A stretch of 64,000 nt of DNA. It comes from Craspedostauros australis (taxonomy: Eukaryota; Bacillariophyta; Bacillariophyceae; Mastogloiales; Achnanthaceae). Positions 54,646 through 64,000 of the stretch are shown in pieces. The DNA lies in NCBI GenBank assembly GCA_026770025.1, contig JAMXDE010000005.1:1612001-1676000 (forward strand), read 5' to 3'. Both the position numbers and the translations under genes were made by a program. The notes under the pieces were generated by a model, which worked only from the letters and a program-made list of their open reading frames with translations, searched no databases and was not told the DNA's origin. Every line of letters starts with the position of its first letter. Position 1 is the first letter of the stretch.

Positions 54646-55198
54646 CGGATTGAGATGGACTGGTGCGGGAGAGTGTTGTGGGGGTGTGCGAGTATGGTAC
54701 GCACGACGAGGTAAACACAGATCGTCTGGGTAATCTGTGTTTCGAAGAAGTTCATTGCTCCAGAGACGGGAGCATCGCATGGGATTCAAGGTCGCACCAC
54801 CATGAAGAGGCAGAGAAACAGAAAGAAAGAGGTGTGCTCGATGCCAATGCAAAAAGCAGGTTTCGCGAACGAGAAAAGAGAAATGAGACACGTGAACGAG
54901 ACCGAAACTTGATTCATTCGATTAAAACGGAACTCATTTCCGCACATCCGTTCACGTTCGTCATACTCACGCTCACATCACCAACATCAACACCAACATC
55001 AACACCATCATCGACAAAACAGCGAGGCGAAAATCAAACGCTCCGGATGGTTTGGCCATGGCGTGGCTTGTGGCCCATCTTCGAATGCCGCATGATTCAC
55101 CTCCCCTCTTTGAAACCAGACCTTCCATGCGCCAAGCCTCCACTGAAGCCGCACTCCTCCAGCAACTCAAACCCCTTGCCGAGAAACGAACAATCAAG
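54646..55198. other. Divergent promoter region of two plastid-protein genes
   Basis: About 550 bp between the original monooxygenase start (-) and the plastid protein at 55199 (+). A CATCAACACCAACATCAACACC repeat lies at about 54978-55013, in the presumed 5' UTR of the plus-strand gene. No gene recognised. Confidence 0.45.
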
Positions 55199-55738
55199 AT
55201 GGTCCAGTCAAGGCGAAATGCGATCGGCATGTTGCTCATCTCAACGATGATGCCAACAGGCAATGCGTTTTCCATCTCTTCGCAGCGACAGGCCTCTGCG
55301 ATCGCTCGAAGCCGCAGCGGATCGACGCAGCGTCGCATGTCCGACGAACACATTCACAGCTTCGTCGAGGGCGAGAACTTCAACGATCGCATGTCCGAGA
55401 TCGAAGCCATGGGAGGTGATCCATTCTTCATGACGGACGACGATGACGATGACAACGATGCCAGCACGAAGCAGGAACTGTCGGTGCAAGACTTTGCCAT
55501 GCCATCGGCATCGTTGATGGCATCCATGGGCGGAGATACGGTCATGGATCTGATCGCCCAGAGAGAAGGCAACGCCGATTCCAAAAAGAAATACTTCCCG
55601 ACGGATGGCCAAGGGCCGGCTCCCAAGATGCCGCAGTTCGCAGAACCGCAGAACGAGGCTGCTGGGAAGGACGGTGGCGATTCCGGCTGGGAGTGGGATG
55701 GAACTGTGAATGAGGAGGCTCACTTTGATGAGTTCTGA
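55199..55738 (+). CDS. Small plastid-targeted protein of unknown function
   Basis: Protein of 179 residues, single exon. I choose the ATG at 55199 because MVQSRRNAIGMLLISTMMPTGNAF is a compact signal peptide ending in NAF, with Phe at +1. A Ser/Arg/Gln-rich acid-free transit segment follows (SISSQRQASAIARSRSGSTQ). The frame is open upstream to 55052, but that part looks non-coding. The mature part is acidic, with a run of Asp near 81-87 (DDDDDD), then LSVQDFAMPSASLMASMGGD, KKKYFPTDGQGPAPKMPQ and a C-terminal GWEWDGTVNEEAHFDEF. No known family recognised. It is divergent from the monooxygenase presequence, so two plastid genes may have shared a promoter before the Copia insertion. Confidence 0.78.
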   Translation: MVQSRRNAIGMLLISTMMPTGNAFSISSQRQASAIARSRSGSTQRRMSDEHIHSFVEGENFNDRMSEIEAMGGDPFFMTDDDDDDNDASTKQELSVQDFAMPSASLMASMGGDTVMDLIAQREGNADSKKKYFPTDGQGPAPKMPQFAEPQNEAAGKDGGDSGWEWDGTVNEEAHFDEF

Positions 55739-56493
55739 ACGGCAATGCGATGATAGAGTAGCGCAATCTGGTGCATGGTAAAATCATCATGTCCCACCTC
55801 TCGCACCAGTATGAACGCATTCCAACCAATAGCAGGGGCGCAGTTTCAACTCGATTTGGTCAACATGGTGAGCACTTTTGCCAGAACGATGACACTTCCT
55901 CTTCTGGTCGATCTTCAAGATCTATATTCCCAGTTTAGACTTTTCTGGGTTGATATTGAGACACCCTAAGACATTTCCAAGTTAGTACCCCGCGTTTTGT
56001 ACGGTGTATTTTGGGTACCATGGTGTCAGTTGGCGAGGGATACTTGTCGCAGAGACGTCTTCAAAGACATAGTTAGCGATCAAATCGGGATTGGATGAGA
56101 AAAGGTGAAAACGATACATCAATTTTCCACTTTCACTTGCTCCCGACTCTGTCATAAATTCTTCGCGACCGCACTCCAACAGAACAAATGTGAGCACATT
56201 CTGCCTCCAACGCTGCGGATCCTCGAGCATTGGTCGTTACTTGTTGCTTGTGTTGGTGCTTCTTCCAACGTAACAGTGATTCCTGTCTTCGCCTTCATCT
56301 TGAACTGAACTCACCTGATCCTCTTTCTGTGATACATCCCACCGTTCCCCATTGCGCGACCTACATACACCCTTTGCTGCGCCGACGCCATGCAACATTC
56401 GAACACCCAATAACACTGGACATGGATGCCGGCACCCCGCGTCCATACACTTCGGCACCGAACTATCACATTCAGTAACGTACAATCATCAAC

Positions 56494-56628
56494 ATGGGCT
56501 GGTTCAGAAATCAAGCAGAAGAAGCAGGAGCTCAGCAGGCGTACATGCGCGGAGGATACCCAGCGTACTTCCAGTTCAAGATTGTCAGCATGTACCACAA
56601 GGTGAAGACCTGCTCGTGCTGCGCATAA
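56494..56628 (+). CDS. Candidate 44-residue small protein
   Basis: Reads MGWFRNQAEEAGAQQAYM, then RGGYPAYFQFKIVSMYHKV and KTCSCCA. The ATG context (AACATGG) is good. The composition is protein-like: a Tyr/Phe-rich core and a C-terminal CSCC cluster that could be acylated or bind metal; Gly2 could in principle be myristoylated. No family is recognised. It could also be the first exon of a longer gene, or chance. Confidence 0.35.
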   Translation: MGWFRNQAEEAGAQQAYMRGGYPAYFQFKIVSMYHKVKTCSCCA

Positions 56629-57141
56629 ACGTCATGTTCGCCCGTGAAGCATCTGGCGGAGTACTCGTATGCGCCACGACCATCACGGCCATGAACAGTA
56701 TGTTGTAGCACTTATCCACGCAAGAAGGCATAATAGTACAATCGTACAAATAGAACACCAAGCATTCAAAAGCATTGTGCCATACGTATGCATTCCATTC
56801 CTGAGGAGATAGTTGGCGCCTATGCCGTTTTTGTAAGCACTCCTTGGTTGTACTATATCCGGATGCATGCGCCTCCCCCATCAATAACATCCAAAGAGTA
56901 TCACGGCTCCTTTATCCTCTTGCGCCAATAGTGTTGTCGAGTAGAGTAGCCTCTCTGGAGAGTGTGCAATTCTTTTCCGCTCTCGTCTCATGTAGCGCCT
57001 GTCGTTGGCACTGTCTGTGTCGTCGATTCCGCTTGTCTGTGAGATACTCCAGAGAGTATGCAGTTGTTGAGTATGGTATCCGTACGAGTACCTGTGAGAA
57101 CAGCATTGCCGTCACCATACTAGCTGAGTAAATGTGTTGTT

Positions 57142-57173
57142 GCGGGCATCGGCATCGCCTCATCGATGCCCGC
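57142..57173. terminator. Perfect 10-bp inverted repeat (hairpin)
   Basis: GCGGGCATCG (57142-57151) and CGATGCCCGC (57164-57173) are exact complements around a 12-nt loop. It lies about 150 bp past the CIA30 stop on the minus strand. A 3'-end or RNA-stability role is a guess. Confidence 0.45.
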
Positions 57174-57325
57174 CGTACTGCGTGGCGTCGCGCGGTATCA
57201 TATGCTGTGACATGTCACGGTATGGTATAATATGGCATAGTATGGCATGGCAGGGCATGCTGTGTCCTCCATCTGCTTGATTCCTTGCATGATGCAACTT
57301 GTCAGCTGCGAGTTGGACTGTATCC

Positions 57326-57967
57326 TCAGGCGCACCCGACTGCCTTGATGGATTGTATGGCCACCGAGACGCATCCTTCGCTGCCCTGCGCCCAAATCTC
57401 AAAGAACTTGAGATTCATGAGGGCAGATGGAGGCGGGCAAACGCTGTGATCCTCTTGGCAGGTCGCGATGATGTCTCCATTCCCGTAGTCCCAGTAGTTG
57501 CTGAAGTCGTTCAACGGCAGGGTCAGTTCTTCGGGCTGGCCAGTCATGGGCACGTTTTCCATCCTGCCTCTCCATTCCATCGGAATTGGGCTGCTGCTGT
57601 CATTGGATGGCATTTCGTCTCCGAAGGCGACGTAGTACTTGTCAAAGGCGACGAAGGCGTTGATCTTGATCGTCAATCCTTCACAAGCGGAGATGTCGGG
57701 GAAGGGTATCGTGTCGGTGGTGCGCATCTTGACGAAGCCAGGCCCGTTGAGGAATGGATGCTGGGTGACCTTACCATTGAAGAACGCCAGGTTGTTCATG
57801 ATGGCGAAGTGCACTTCGGATGTCCCACCTGGGATCGCGCTGTCATCGTCTCCCTGCCAGCTGTGCAACGGATTGGAGAAGTCCTCCACGAGGATCTCTT
57901 TGGCGCACGCGACCGATGACAGGCCCAAGAGGAAGGTCGCGAGCGAAGGACGAAACGGAGGCTTCAT
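57326..57967 (-). CDS. Secreted CIA30-domain protein
   Basis: Protein of 213 residues. I start it at the ATG at 57967, where MKPPFRPSLATFLLGLSSVACA gives a clear signal peptide (cleavage after ACA); the longer upstream frame has no such logic. The mature part is one CIA30/galactose-binding-like beta-sandwich. It contains EILVEDFSNPLHSWQ, GPGFVKMRTTD, the DISACEGLTIKI strand, YYVAFGDE, LTLPLNDFSNYWDYGNGDII, and the ending FEIWAQGSEGCVSVAIQSI. Four cysteines (SACEG, ATCQE, SVCPP, AVGCA) could form disulfides. The domain is named for mitochondrial complex I assembly factor CIA30. Diatoms, from memory, have many secreted single-domain versions of unknown function. The predicted location is the secretory pathway or outside the cell, not the mitochondrion. 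Confidence 0.82.
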   Translation of the reverse strand: MKPPFRPSLATFLLGLSSVACAKEILVEDFSNPLHSWQGDDDSAIPGGTSEVHFAIMNNLAFFNGKVTQHPFLNGPGFVKMRTTDTIPFPDISACEGLTIKINAFVAFDKYYVAFGDEMPSNDSSSPIPMEWRGRMENVPMTGQPEELTLPLNDFSNYWDYGNGDIIATCQEDHSVCPPPSALMNLKFFEIWAQGSEGCVSVAIQSIKAVGCA

Positions 57968-58892
57968 GGGAGGTCGGGCTTTTTGGTGTGGTTGCTTGAT
58001 GTTTGTGATGGATCGGGTGCAGAGCGTGGATGGTTGGTTGGTTAGTTGGTTGGTTGGTGGATTGGACGGAACAAGTGAGGGAATCACGGAGAAGGGTATA
58101 GCGATACCAATGGAGTACCTTCCATTCTCGTACGTGTACCATGCGATCCACGATCTACGATCGACTAGTACACGCCACACGCCACGCACCACACACCATC
58201 GCGCGGCGCTCTCTGGGGCAGACAGCCGATCCATCTTGCCCAAAGAACGAAGAACGAGAACAGTGTGGTTGGATTCGGCCCACGAAACCGGAACCGAATG
58301 TTCTCCACGGGACAGGAATCAAAACAGGAAAGCTGCAAAACACGAACACCAATTCGCCGATTGAGGAACCATCTCGAGTACAGAGTACAAACATGTGCGT
58401 GTGCGGAGTCGTAGCAGTACATCACAATAATAGTATGTGCGAGGACAGTTGTTGATCTCTCTCCTTCACAAAATAGTTCGTATGGTACCACACCACAGAT
58501 CGTACCTATTCTCGTGTATGTTTGCTCCTCCTCTTCCGTCCAGGAGAGAGGAGGAGCCAGATCAAAAGCGCGTCGGCTCATTCCTTCGTCGCCATTTCCC
58601 TGCTCACGTGAGACGAACACACGATGAGGCCAAAGATACCATGCTCAGACGAGTATAGAATGAGCGAGGTGGACCGAACCAAACTGATTTGACTTGGATT
58701 GAATATTTTAACATGGAAAGCACTTATATGCATGTAACTTCTGAGGTGATATATAAAACTCGCATTCACAATGGCGGGCAGCCGAGGCAGAATGGTCGTG
58801 CGGTGGAGAACACTCTACGATCTATTCTGCTCTTTCCTGCTCTTTCTCGATCCTCAACTGCGGGACGACAACGAAAGTGGAACGCCAGAGAT
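57968..58892. other. Intergenic region, no gene seen
   Basis: Between two minus-strand genes. A GTTGGTTGGTTAGTTGG repeat at about 58029-58056 lies in the 5' flank of the CIA30 gene, and CACTCTACG near 58811 lies in the 3' flank of the SPX-EXS gene. No coding region recognised. Confidence 0.45.
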
Positions 58893-61800
58893 TCAGAGAT
58901 CGAACATATCCTTCACGTCCAAATCCTCGTTGGCCTTTTGTGCCGCAACGACGCTGAAGACGCAAACGCCAACGACTGCGGACGCAATCACCACAACCTC
59001 CGTCAGCACCGACAGGCCTCTGCGGTGCCGATCCTCTTTGTAGTGGTGCTTGTGGCCAGTGTTGAAGTGCAACGGAACGACGCTCACTCGACGGTATCCC
59101 GCAGCATTGCTCCTGTGCTCGTTCTCCAATCGCAGGAATCCCCAGATGGTTCGGCGGAAGAGCTCCAGCATCATGGTCAGCGCCGAGAGGTACTGCGGGA
59201 TCTCGAATTTGGCTCCTGATTGGGGAGGCAGCAAGGTGAGCACCCACATGAATCTCAAAACTGCGGTGCATGTGGCAATGCGCAAGTTGCAATTGAAAAT
59301 GGATGGAGATGGATGAAGTGGATTGCGAGGCATGACCATTGGAATCGTGGATGAGTGAGACAAGAATTGTGCAAGCACCATGCAATGGCAGAGACAAGGA
59401 GTCTGTGTGCAATCAGTCGACACCGCACGCTACAAGTGATGTCTCATTGAGTCGAGCATGGTGGAGTAGAGCGGAGCAGAGTGATCAATAACAACCACCA
59501 CAAGCAACCACCACAATCAATCAACAGCCAGCATCCAACGGCCACCAGCCCGCATTGCGGGACGATTGCATGGATGCCCAGCTTCGGTGCGCCTGCCCAT
59601 GAGTCTTCCCGTCAGTGTGCGCACCAACCTGCTCACGAGTTCGCACACAGGGCCGCACTTACCCAAGTCCAATGCGATCACCATGAAGTAGTATCCGCGC
59701 TTTGGAAACATCAAACTTGGCCCGAGGTACTTATATTTCGGCCTCCCAAGGCCCCAATCCATGTACACATCCCAGGTGAAGGAATAGAGAGACGATGAAA
59801 TGAAGATGAAGAGCCACGTGAGCTGGAACACATTCAGCCCCTTCTCGACCTTCCTCGTGTGCTCCAGGTACAAAGGATGGAAGGCGCCAAACAAGGTCAC
59901 GGTCTGCGAGAACGCATACTTGAATGCATTCGCGAGGTGCGGCCATCGATCGTTGGTATCGATGTACCGCCTCAGACATTGGTTGAAGCGGAAGATGAGA
60001 GGGAGTAGACAGATCACGGGGATCAGTACGTTCCTGTACCAGAAGGTCTTGCTCCACGAGTGCTTGCTGGAGATGTCGAGATCCTCTGACACGAGGAAAT
60101 CACCGGAGACAACGTACCCAGCCGTCCAGGCGATGTCCTGGAAGACTTTGACGAGGCTTGTGAAGATATCGCCGACGTATCCATGGAAGAAGCCCGGCGA
60201 TTGCAACGGTGCGGACACCACCTGCCACACAGCATTCCACATGGGGATCCTCGATCGCAGCGGGAAGATTAGCTTGAGCAACGTGATGACGACGAGCAGG
60301 AACGGATAACCACCGGCCGGGATGAATTGCGGGATGTCATGCGCGCCAGATTTGTAATACAGCAACATGAGGACGAGGAAGATGAGCGTGTTGTCCACCG
60401 CCTCTTCGAAGATGCCAAGTGCCGTGGACACGATGCGCGGGTTGAAGTCGAAGAGGTAGATGTAGTTGATGCGATACCGCGTCCAGACAAAGACGCTGCA
60501 TCCCCAGAACCATTGCAGGAGGAGCAAGCCACCGCACGCACGGAACACGGGGAAGGCTCTCCTGCCACCGATGGTGGAATTTCCATCTTCAACCAACCCC
60601 CATATGCAGTCCCAGCACACCCACATTCCTAGCACGGCGCACATTCCCATGCGGTACCCCAGCCTACCACACGCAATGCAATGCAAGGTAGAGTGGACAT
60701 CGTCGTGTATTTCGAGTGTTGATGGATTGTCCAATCGCACCATTCGAGTTAGCCAGACCACTCATTCATAGGGATAGAAGTGAGGTCAGTGAGAATGAGG
60801 ATTTGGCCATTGAAGGAAGCAAGGTTGCAGCAAACTACGACAAAGGCTCGGTCGATGCTTGCATACCATACACCCACCCATCTACCAACGCTATTTTTCA
60901 ATCTTCAATTCACACATCACAGCGCGCTGATATTGTTTTGGGCAAGCGCGCAAAACGACGACTTACCGGAGCTGAGACCAATCCATTTCGAGTCCATCAC
61001 CTCGCTTGGGGAGCATTTGCGCATGCGCTTCTCTCTGGTCGCCGTCGCAGAACCAGACTGCGTAGCACTTTTCGATGCTGCTCGAAAGCAGCTCCACCTC
61101 CTTGCCTTCGTTGCACAGGTTCTCTGCCTGCACTGCGTGCTTGTAGTTCCCCTTGTTGGATGGGACGACCTTGTCGTGCTTCTTGACGATCTTGACAAGG
61201 CCGGTGTAGTTCATGATGACAAAGTTTTGCAGCAACTTGGCAGTCCTGTACTGGTCCGCCAGCGCGCGTTGGATGGATTCGACCTCCGATTCGGACATGG
61301 AGGATTTGTCGATCATCTTGATGGGTCTCAGTTTGTGTATCGCGTCAGGACTATCTCCATCACCGTCGCCATTACCGTCGCTATCTCTTTCGCCATCACT
61401 ATTAACATCAGCGTCAGCATCAGGAGTCTCGCCATTGTCGTCATTGTCGTCGTTGCTGTGGCTTGTGGAAGTGGCAGAGCCAGATTGCGGGATTGTCGAG
61501 ATGGAGGCTGTCAGTGGAACCTCGATGGATTCTTGAACGTTGTCCAACAGCAGATCCAAACGACGTTCCAACTCGTGCACCTTCTGTTGGTAGAATTGTT
61601 GTATCTTGGCGATCTCCTGCGTGAGGGTCTGATCGAACCTGAACTTGCATTTCTCCAGATCCTTCAAGGTGTCTTCCAGATACCTCTTGTACCGATTCTC
61701 GAAGTAACCGGAGAATGAAAAGCCAAAGGACGAGGTGGCATGCTCCGATGCATACTGGCTTGCCGAGCCGAAGCTCTCTCCCAGACTCGGCGATGTGACT

Positions 61801-62213
61801 AGGACCTTGCGACGATCATTGGTCGGGGTTGCCGCTGGGCCAGACAGCAGCTTGGTCGTTTCCGTCGGTTGCTGCGCCTGTTGTGGCACATCCCCTGCAT
61901 CTCTATTGGTACCATGATTGTCCAATTTGGAGAGGCTGATCGCCGACTGGTGGGGGGTAGAGTACCTGCTGCGAGAGCCTTCAAAGTCAATGGATGAAGA
62001 TGATGGAGAGATGGCTGCGTGTGACGTCATTCCGGTGTAGAAGGAATCGATGATCCTCTCGGCTTCCTCGGGTCGCTTCTTGATGTGCTCATCATACCTC
62101 GCTTGCGCCGCCTTTGCCTTCTTGAGGACGGACTTGAGCTTCTCGTAGTCGATATAGGAATCGGACCATTCCGAGACCTTGTTGTCCTCCAGCTTGAGCC
62201 CGAATTCCACCAT
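58893..62213 (-). CDS. SPX-EXS phosphate exporter, XPR1/PHO1/SYG1 family, three exons
   Basis: Predicted inorganic-phosphate exporter of 871 residues. Exons: 62213-60967, 60663-59663 and 59260-58893. All splice phases agree (2 then 1) and restore family blocks: WSQL-R-LGYRMGM across junction 1 and IALDL-V-LRFMWVLTLLP across junction 2. The SPX domain opens with MVEFGLKLEDNKVSEWSDSYIDYEKLK and senses inositol pyrophosphates; a disordered, acidic linker splits it (DSDGERDSDGNGDGDGDS). The EXS membrane domain contains FDFNPRIVS, WDVYMDWGL and the ending ELFRRTIWGFLRLENEH, diagnostic of the family. After it, about 25 residues (LTEVVVIASAVVGVCVFSVV) may form an additional span. Likely location: plasma membrane or Golgi/endosomes; direction of transport inferred from family. 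Confidence 0.93.
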
Positions 62214-63568
62214 GGTTGTTGTGTGGCAGCAGGGGCAGTGGCAGTAGGCAGCCTCTTTACTCGATCCGGAACCAATACGAAACGAATCAGGTGAAGCTTC
62301 GCATAAGACTTGCGTCGGAGCGTTGCGTCAGATCGGGATAACGCACGTCCTCTTGTTGTATCTGCGGGGATATGAGTGGATGTTGCGCCTGCACTTGTGC
62401 CCAACCGCGCGCGATGAGAAGTTCCTCGCCTGAACCTCTCTGGTTGCTGCCCGTACAAGCTGCTGATATGATGTTCTCGTCTGCAAGCAATGAGGCTCTG
62501 CTCGTAGGACTAGTCGTATGATCGAATAGCAGAGAGAGGTTGTGGCATGTGCAAGTATTGTACGACCTATGACAACGTCGGATTGGTGCGTGTCGGCAAT
62601 CTGTCTGTGTGGTGCGAGGCGTGAAGATACGGGCGCGATGCTCTTCGTCCATCGATTCCTCCCTCACGTTTTTCCACGCTTTTCTTTCTTGTGTGCATGT
62701 TCGTGAGAAACCACGAACCGGACGTCACAACTTCAACACGGTGGGGACGTTGGCGAGGTCTTGTGCGCGGATGTTCTGGTTGAAAGTCCCTCCGTCGCGT
62801 CGATTCGTTCTTCATCAACACAGATGCGGCAACAGACAAGGCGAAGGTCTGCGACAAACATTTGTTTCTCGTGATCATCTTTCTCATCGTTGTTGTGTGT
62901 GGCACCAAATGTCAATTGGTGTCTCCGTCATGTCGCATGCGACGGTGTTGGTTCGTCGTGTTGGCGACAACGAATCCACAAATTGTTGATGATTCGTCTG
63001 GCCATCCATCCGCTCTACAGAGGTTCTCATTGTGCACAAATTGTGTCCAACCAAAACGTGGAAGGTCGCGTTGCGAAAATGTTGCAGTCGTCATCGTGTG
63101 CTGTGGGTTGCATCACGCGACCGTTTGTGCATTCGTGTTGCCTTGTTGGTGTGGTGTCCACATCCCGTCCGAAGCGGTTTCCTGCCGCAGAGGCTGGAGG
63201 AAGTGGATGGAAGCCATCAGTCTTCTTGCGTGGGGACACTCTGTTGTGCACACAGTTGGCACAGCAGCCGCACAGCCAAACACCGTCTGCATCTCCCCTC
63301 GGCGTGGACCATGACGCCACGATCAGACACCGCATCAACAACAGCAGCAGCATCAGCCGCTGGGAAATGATCGATCAGGGCACATGCTCGTAACGCTGCG
63401 CACCAGGCCGTCTCTACCTCTCTCTGTCTCTCTCTCTTTGTGAGTCGAAGGCACCCAACTCAGTATCCGCAGCTCGTGCGTATTATACTGCTGCAAGCAT
63501 CATATCGTCAAGATACGAGCACCAGACTGCCAATAGATCGTGCGAGGAGTACTATACACACAACCAAC
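62214..63568. other. Divergent region, no gene seen
   Basis: About 1.36 kb between the SPX-EXS start (-) and Misato start (+). It holds CAACAACAGCAGCAGCATC at 63338-63356 and a TCTCTCTGTCTCTC tract (63417-63438). The overlapping open frames show no recognisable domain. Confidence 0.45.
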
Positions 63569-64000
63569 ATGACGAACGCGAAAGATACGATCCATGTGTC
63601 GCTCGGCGCTTCGGCCAATGCCGTTTCAGCCCATCTCCTCAATCTCTACGGCCTGGCAGCGACCGGAGATGATGCGTTCTGCGATGCGTCCGTCACCCAC
63701 GGCGTCGAGCACAACTATCGCGTCCCCAGAGCGTTCATGCTGGACGAGCCGACGGGGTATCCCGCTCTGCCCGAGCCCTTCGTTGATCAGCAGAGGGAGC
63801 AGTTGCTCATGTCCACCCAGTACTCCGTGCAGCAGGGGATGGACACTGCGCAGGCCAATGATGCCGTCGCTGCCATGCAGTACCATGATCAATCGTCGGA
63901 TGCGTTCGCCAACTTCTTCCAGACGTCCTCGATACTGGCGTACTCCGCTCATTCGCGATTCTACCAACCACCTTCCAGCCAGCCCACGTACAAGGCTGAT
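63569..64000 (+). CDS. DML1: Misato/DML1-like tubulin-related protein, partial (cut by window end)
   Basis: The first 144 codons only; the frame is open to the window edge. The start MTNAKDTIHVSLGASANAVSAHLLNLYG matches the Misato segment II N-terminus (strand, glycine, ANxVSAHLLNLxG), a tubulin-like nucleotide-binding region. Then VTHGVEHNYRVPRAFMLDEP fits the family's block in which the protein is read against its PR-x-hydrophobic-D motif. The C-terminal tubulin-like half lies outside the window. Known roles: mitochondrial inheritance and morphology in yeast (DML1) and fly/human Misato. It is divergent from the SPX-EXS exporter. Confidence 0.82.
   Translation, partial: MTNAKDTIHVSLGASANAVSAHLLNLYGLAATGDDAFCDASVTHGVEHNYRVPRAFMLDEPTGYPALPEPFVDQQREQLLMSTQYSVQQGMDTAQANDAVAAMQYHDQSSDAFANFFQTSSILAYSAHSRFYQPPSSQPTYKAD

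Larger units (their letters stand above)
55739..57325. other. Long intergenic region with one candidate small ORF and a hairpin
   Basis: About 1.6 kb. It contains a TAGAGTA word just after the preceding stop (55754), a candidate 44-codon gene at 56494-56628, GTAGAGTAG and GAGAGTATG words (56941-57060), and a strong hairpin at 57142-57173. GGTATGGTATAATATGG-like repeats lie at 57219-57260. Nothing else coding is recognised. Confidence 0.45.

Overview
This is nuclear DNA of a eukaryotic alga, most likely a diatom. The evidence is a mix: compact genes with few, short GT-AG introns (about 160-400 bp); plastid proteins whose presequences combine a signal peptide with a phenylalanine at the cleavage site (the ASAFAP-type motif of complex red plastids); a Copia element whose integrase region looks like diatom CoDi elements; a zinc-binding protein carrying a domain I know only from diatom-type genomes; a secreted CIA30-domain protein; and a UGA-decoding selenoprotein. 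The species cannot be named from sequence alone. I recognise 19 host loci plus one retrotransposon. There is no bacterial, organellar or CRISPR sequence.

Layout. 0-10 kb: class IV histone deacetylase (+), choline-transporter-like SLC44 protein (-), BAR-domain protein (-), lipoate-protein-ligase-like enzyme (-), and an AlkB dioxygenase with an N-terminal PIP box and UBZ4 zinc finger (-). 10-22 kb: the large ribosome-biogenesis protein UTP10/HEATR1 (+) and a zinc-finger protein with the diatom-type domain (+). 22-36 kb: selenoprotein H with an in-frame UGA and a candidate SECIS element (-), a cytochrome P450 (+), dolichyl-phosphate glucosyltransferase ALG5 (-), a STAND-type ATPase (+), a single-span acidic/basic unknown (-), and a plastid-targeted coiled-coil protein (-). 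37-46 kb: a four-exon gene for a roughly 2,790-residue protein with a PLU-1-like helical region and two PHD fingers, without a JmjC domain. 47-55 kb: a flavin monooxygenase gene split by a complete 5.8-kb Copia retrotransposon. 55-64 kb: a small plastid-targeted unknown (+), a secreted CIA30-domain protein (-), an SPX-EXS phosphate exporter of the XPR1/PHO1 family (-), and the start of Misato/DML1 (+, cut by the window end).

The most notable structure is the Copia insertion. The element (48548-54382) has two identical 159-bp LTRs and a 5-bp target duplication (ATCGC). Across the insertion the reading frame is continuous: 54645-54383 encodes a signal peptide plus transit-like segment that runs straight into the FAD-binding start of the monooxygenase at 48544. 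The element has therefore cut a plastid-targeting presequence from its enzyme, apparently recently. Inside the element, gag and pol lie in the same frame and are separated by one UGA. The same window contains a host gene that reads UGA as selenocysteine.

The genes do not form one pathway. They are mostly independent housekeeping genes (ribosome biogenesis, N-glycosylation, phosphate and choline transport, chromatin, DNA repair), arranged as convergent or divergent pairs with 0.25-1.6 kb between them. Intron boundaries were assigned from GT/AG signals, reading-frame phase and family alignment from memory; no transcript data were available.
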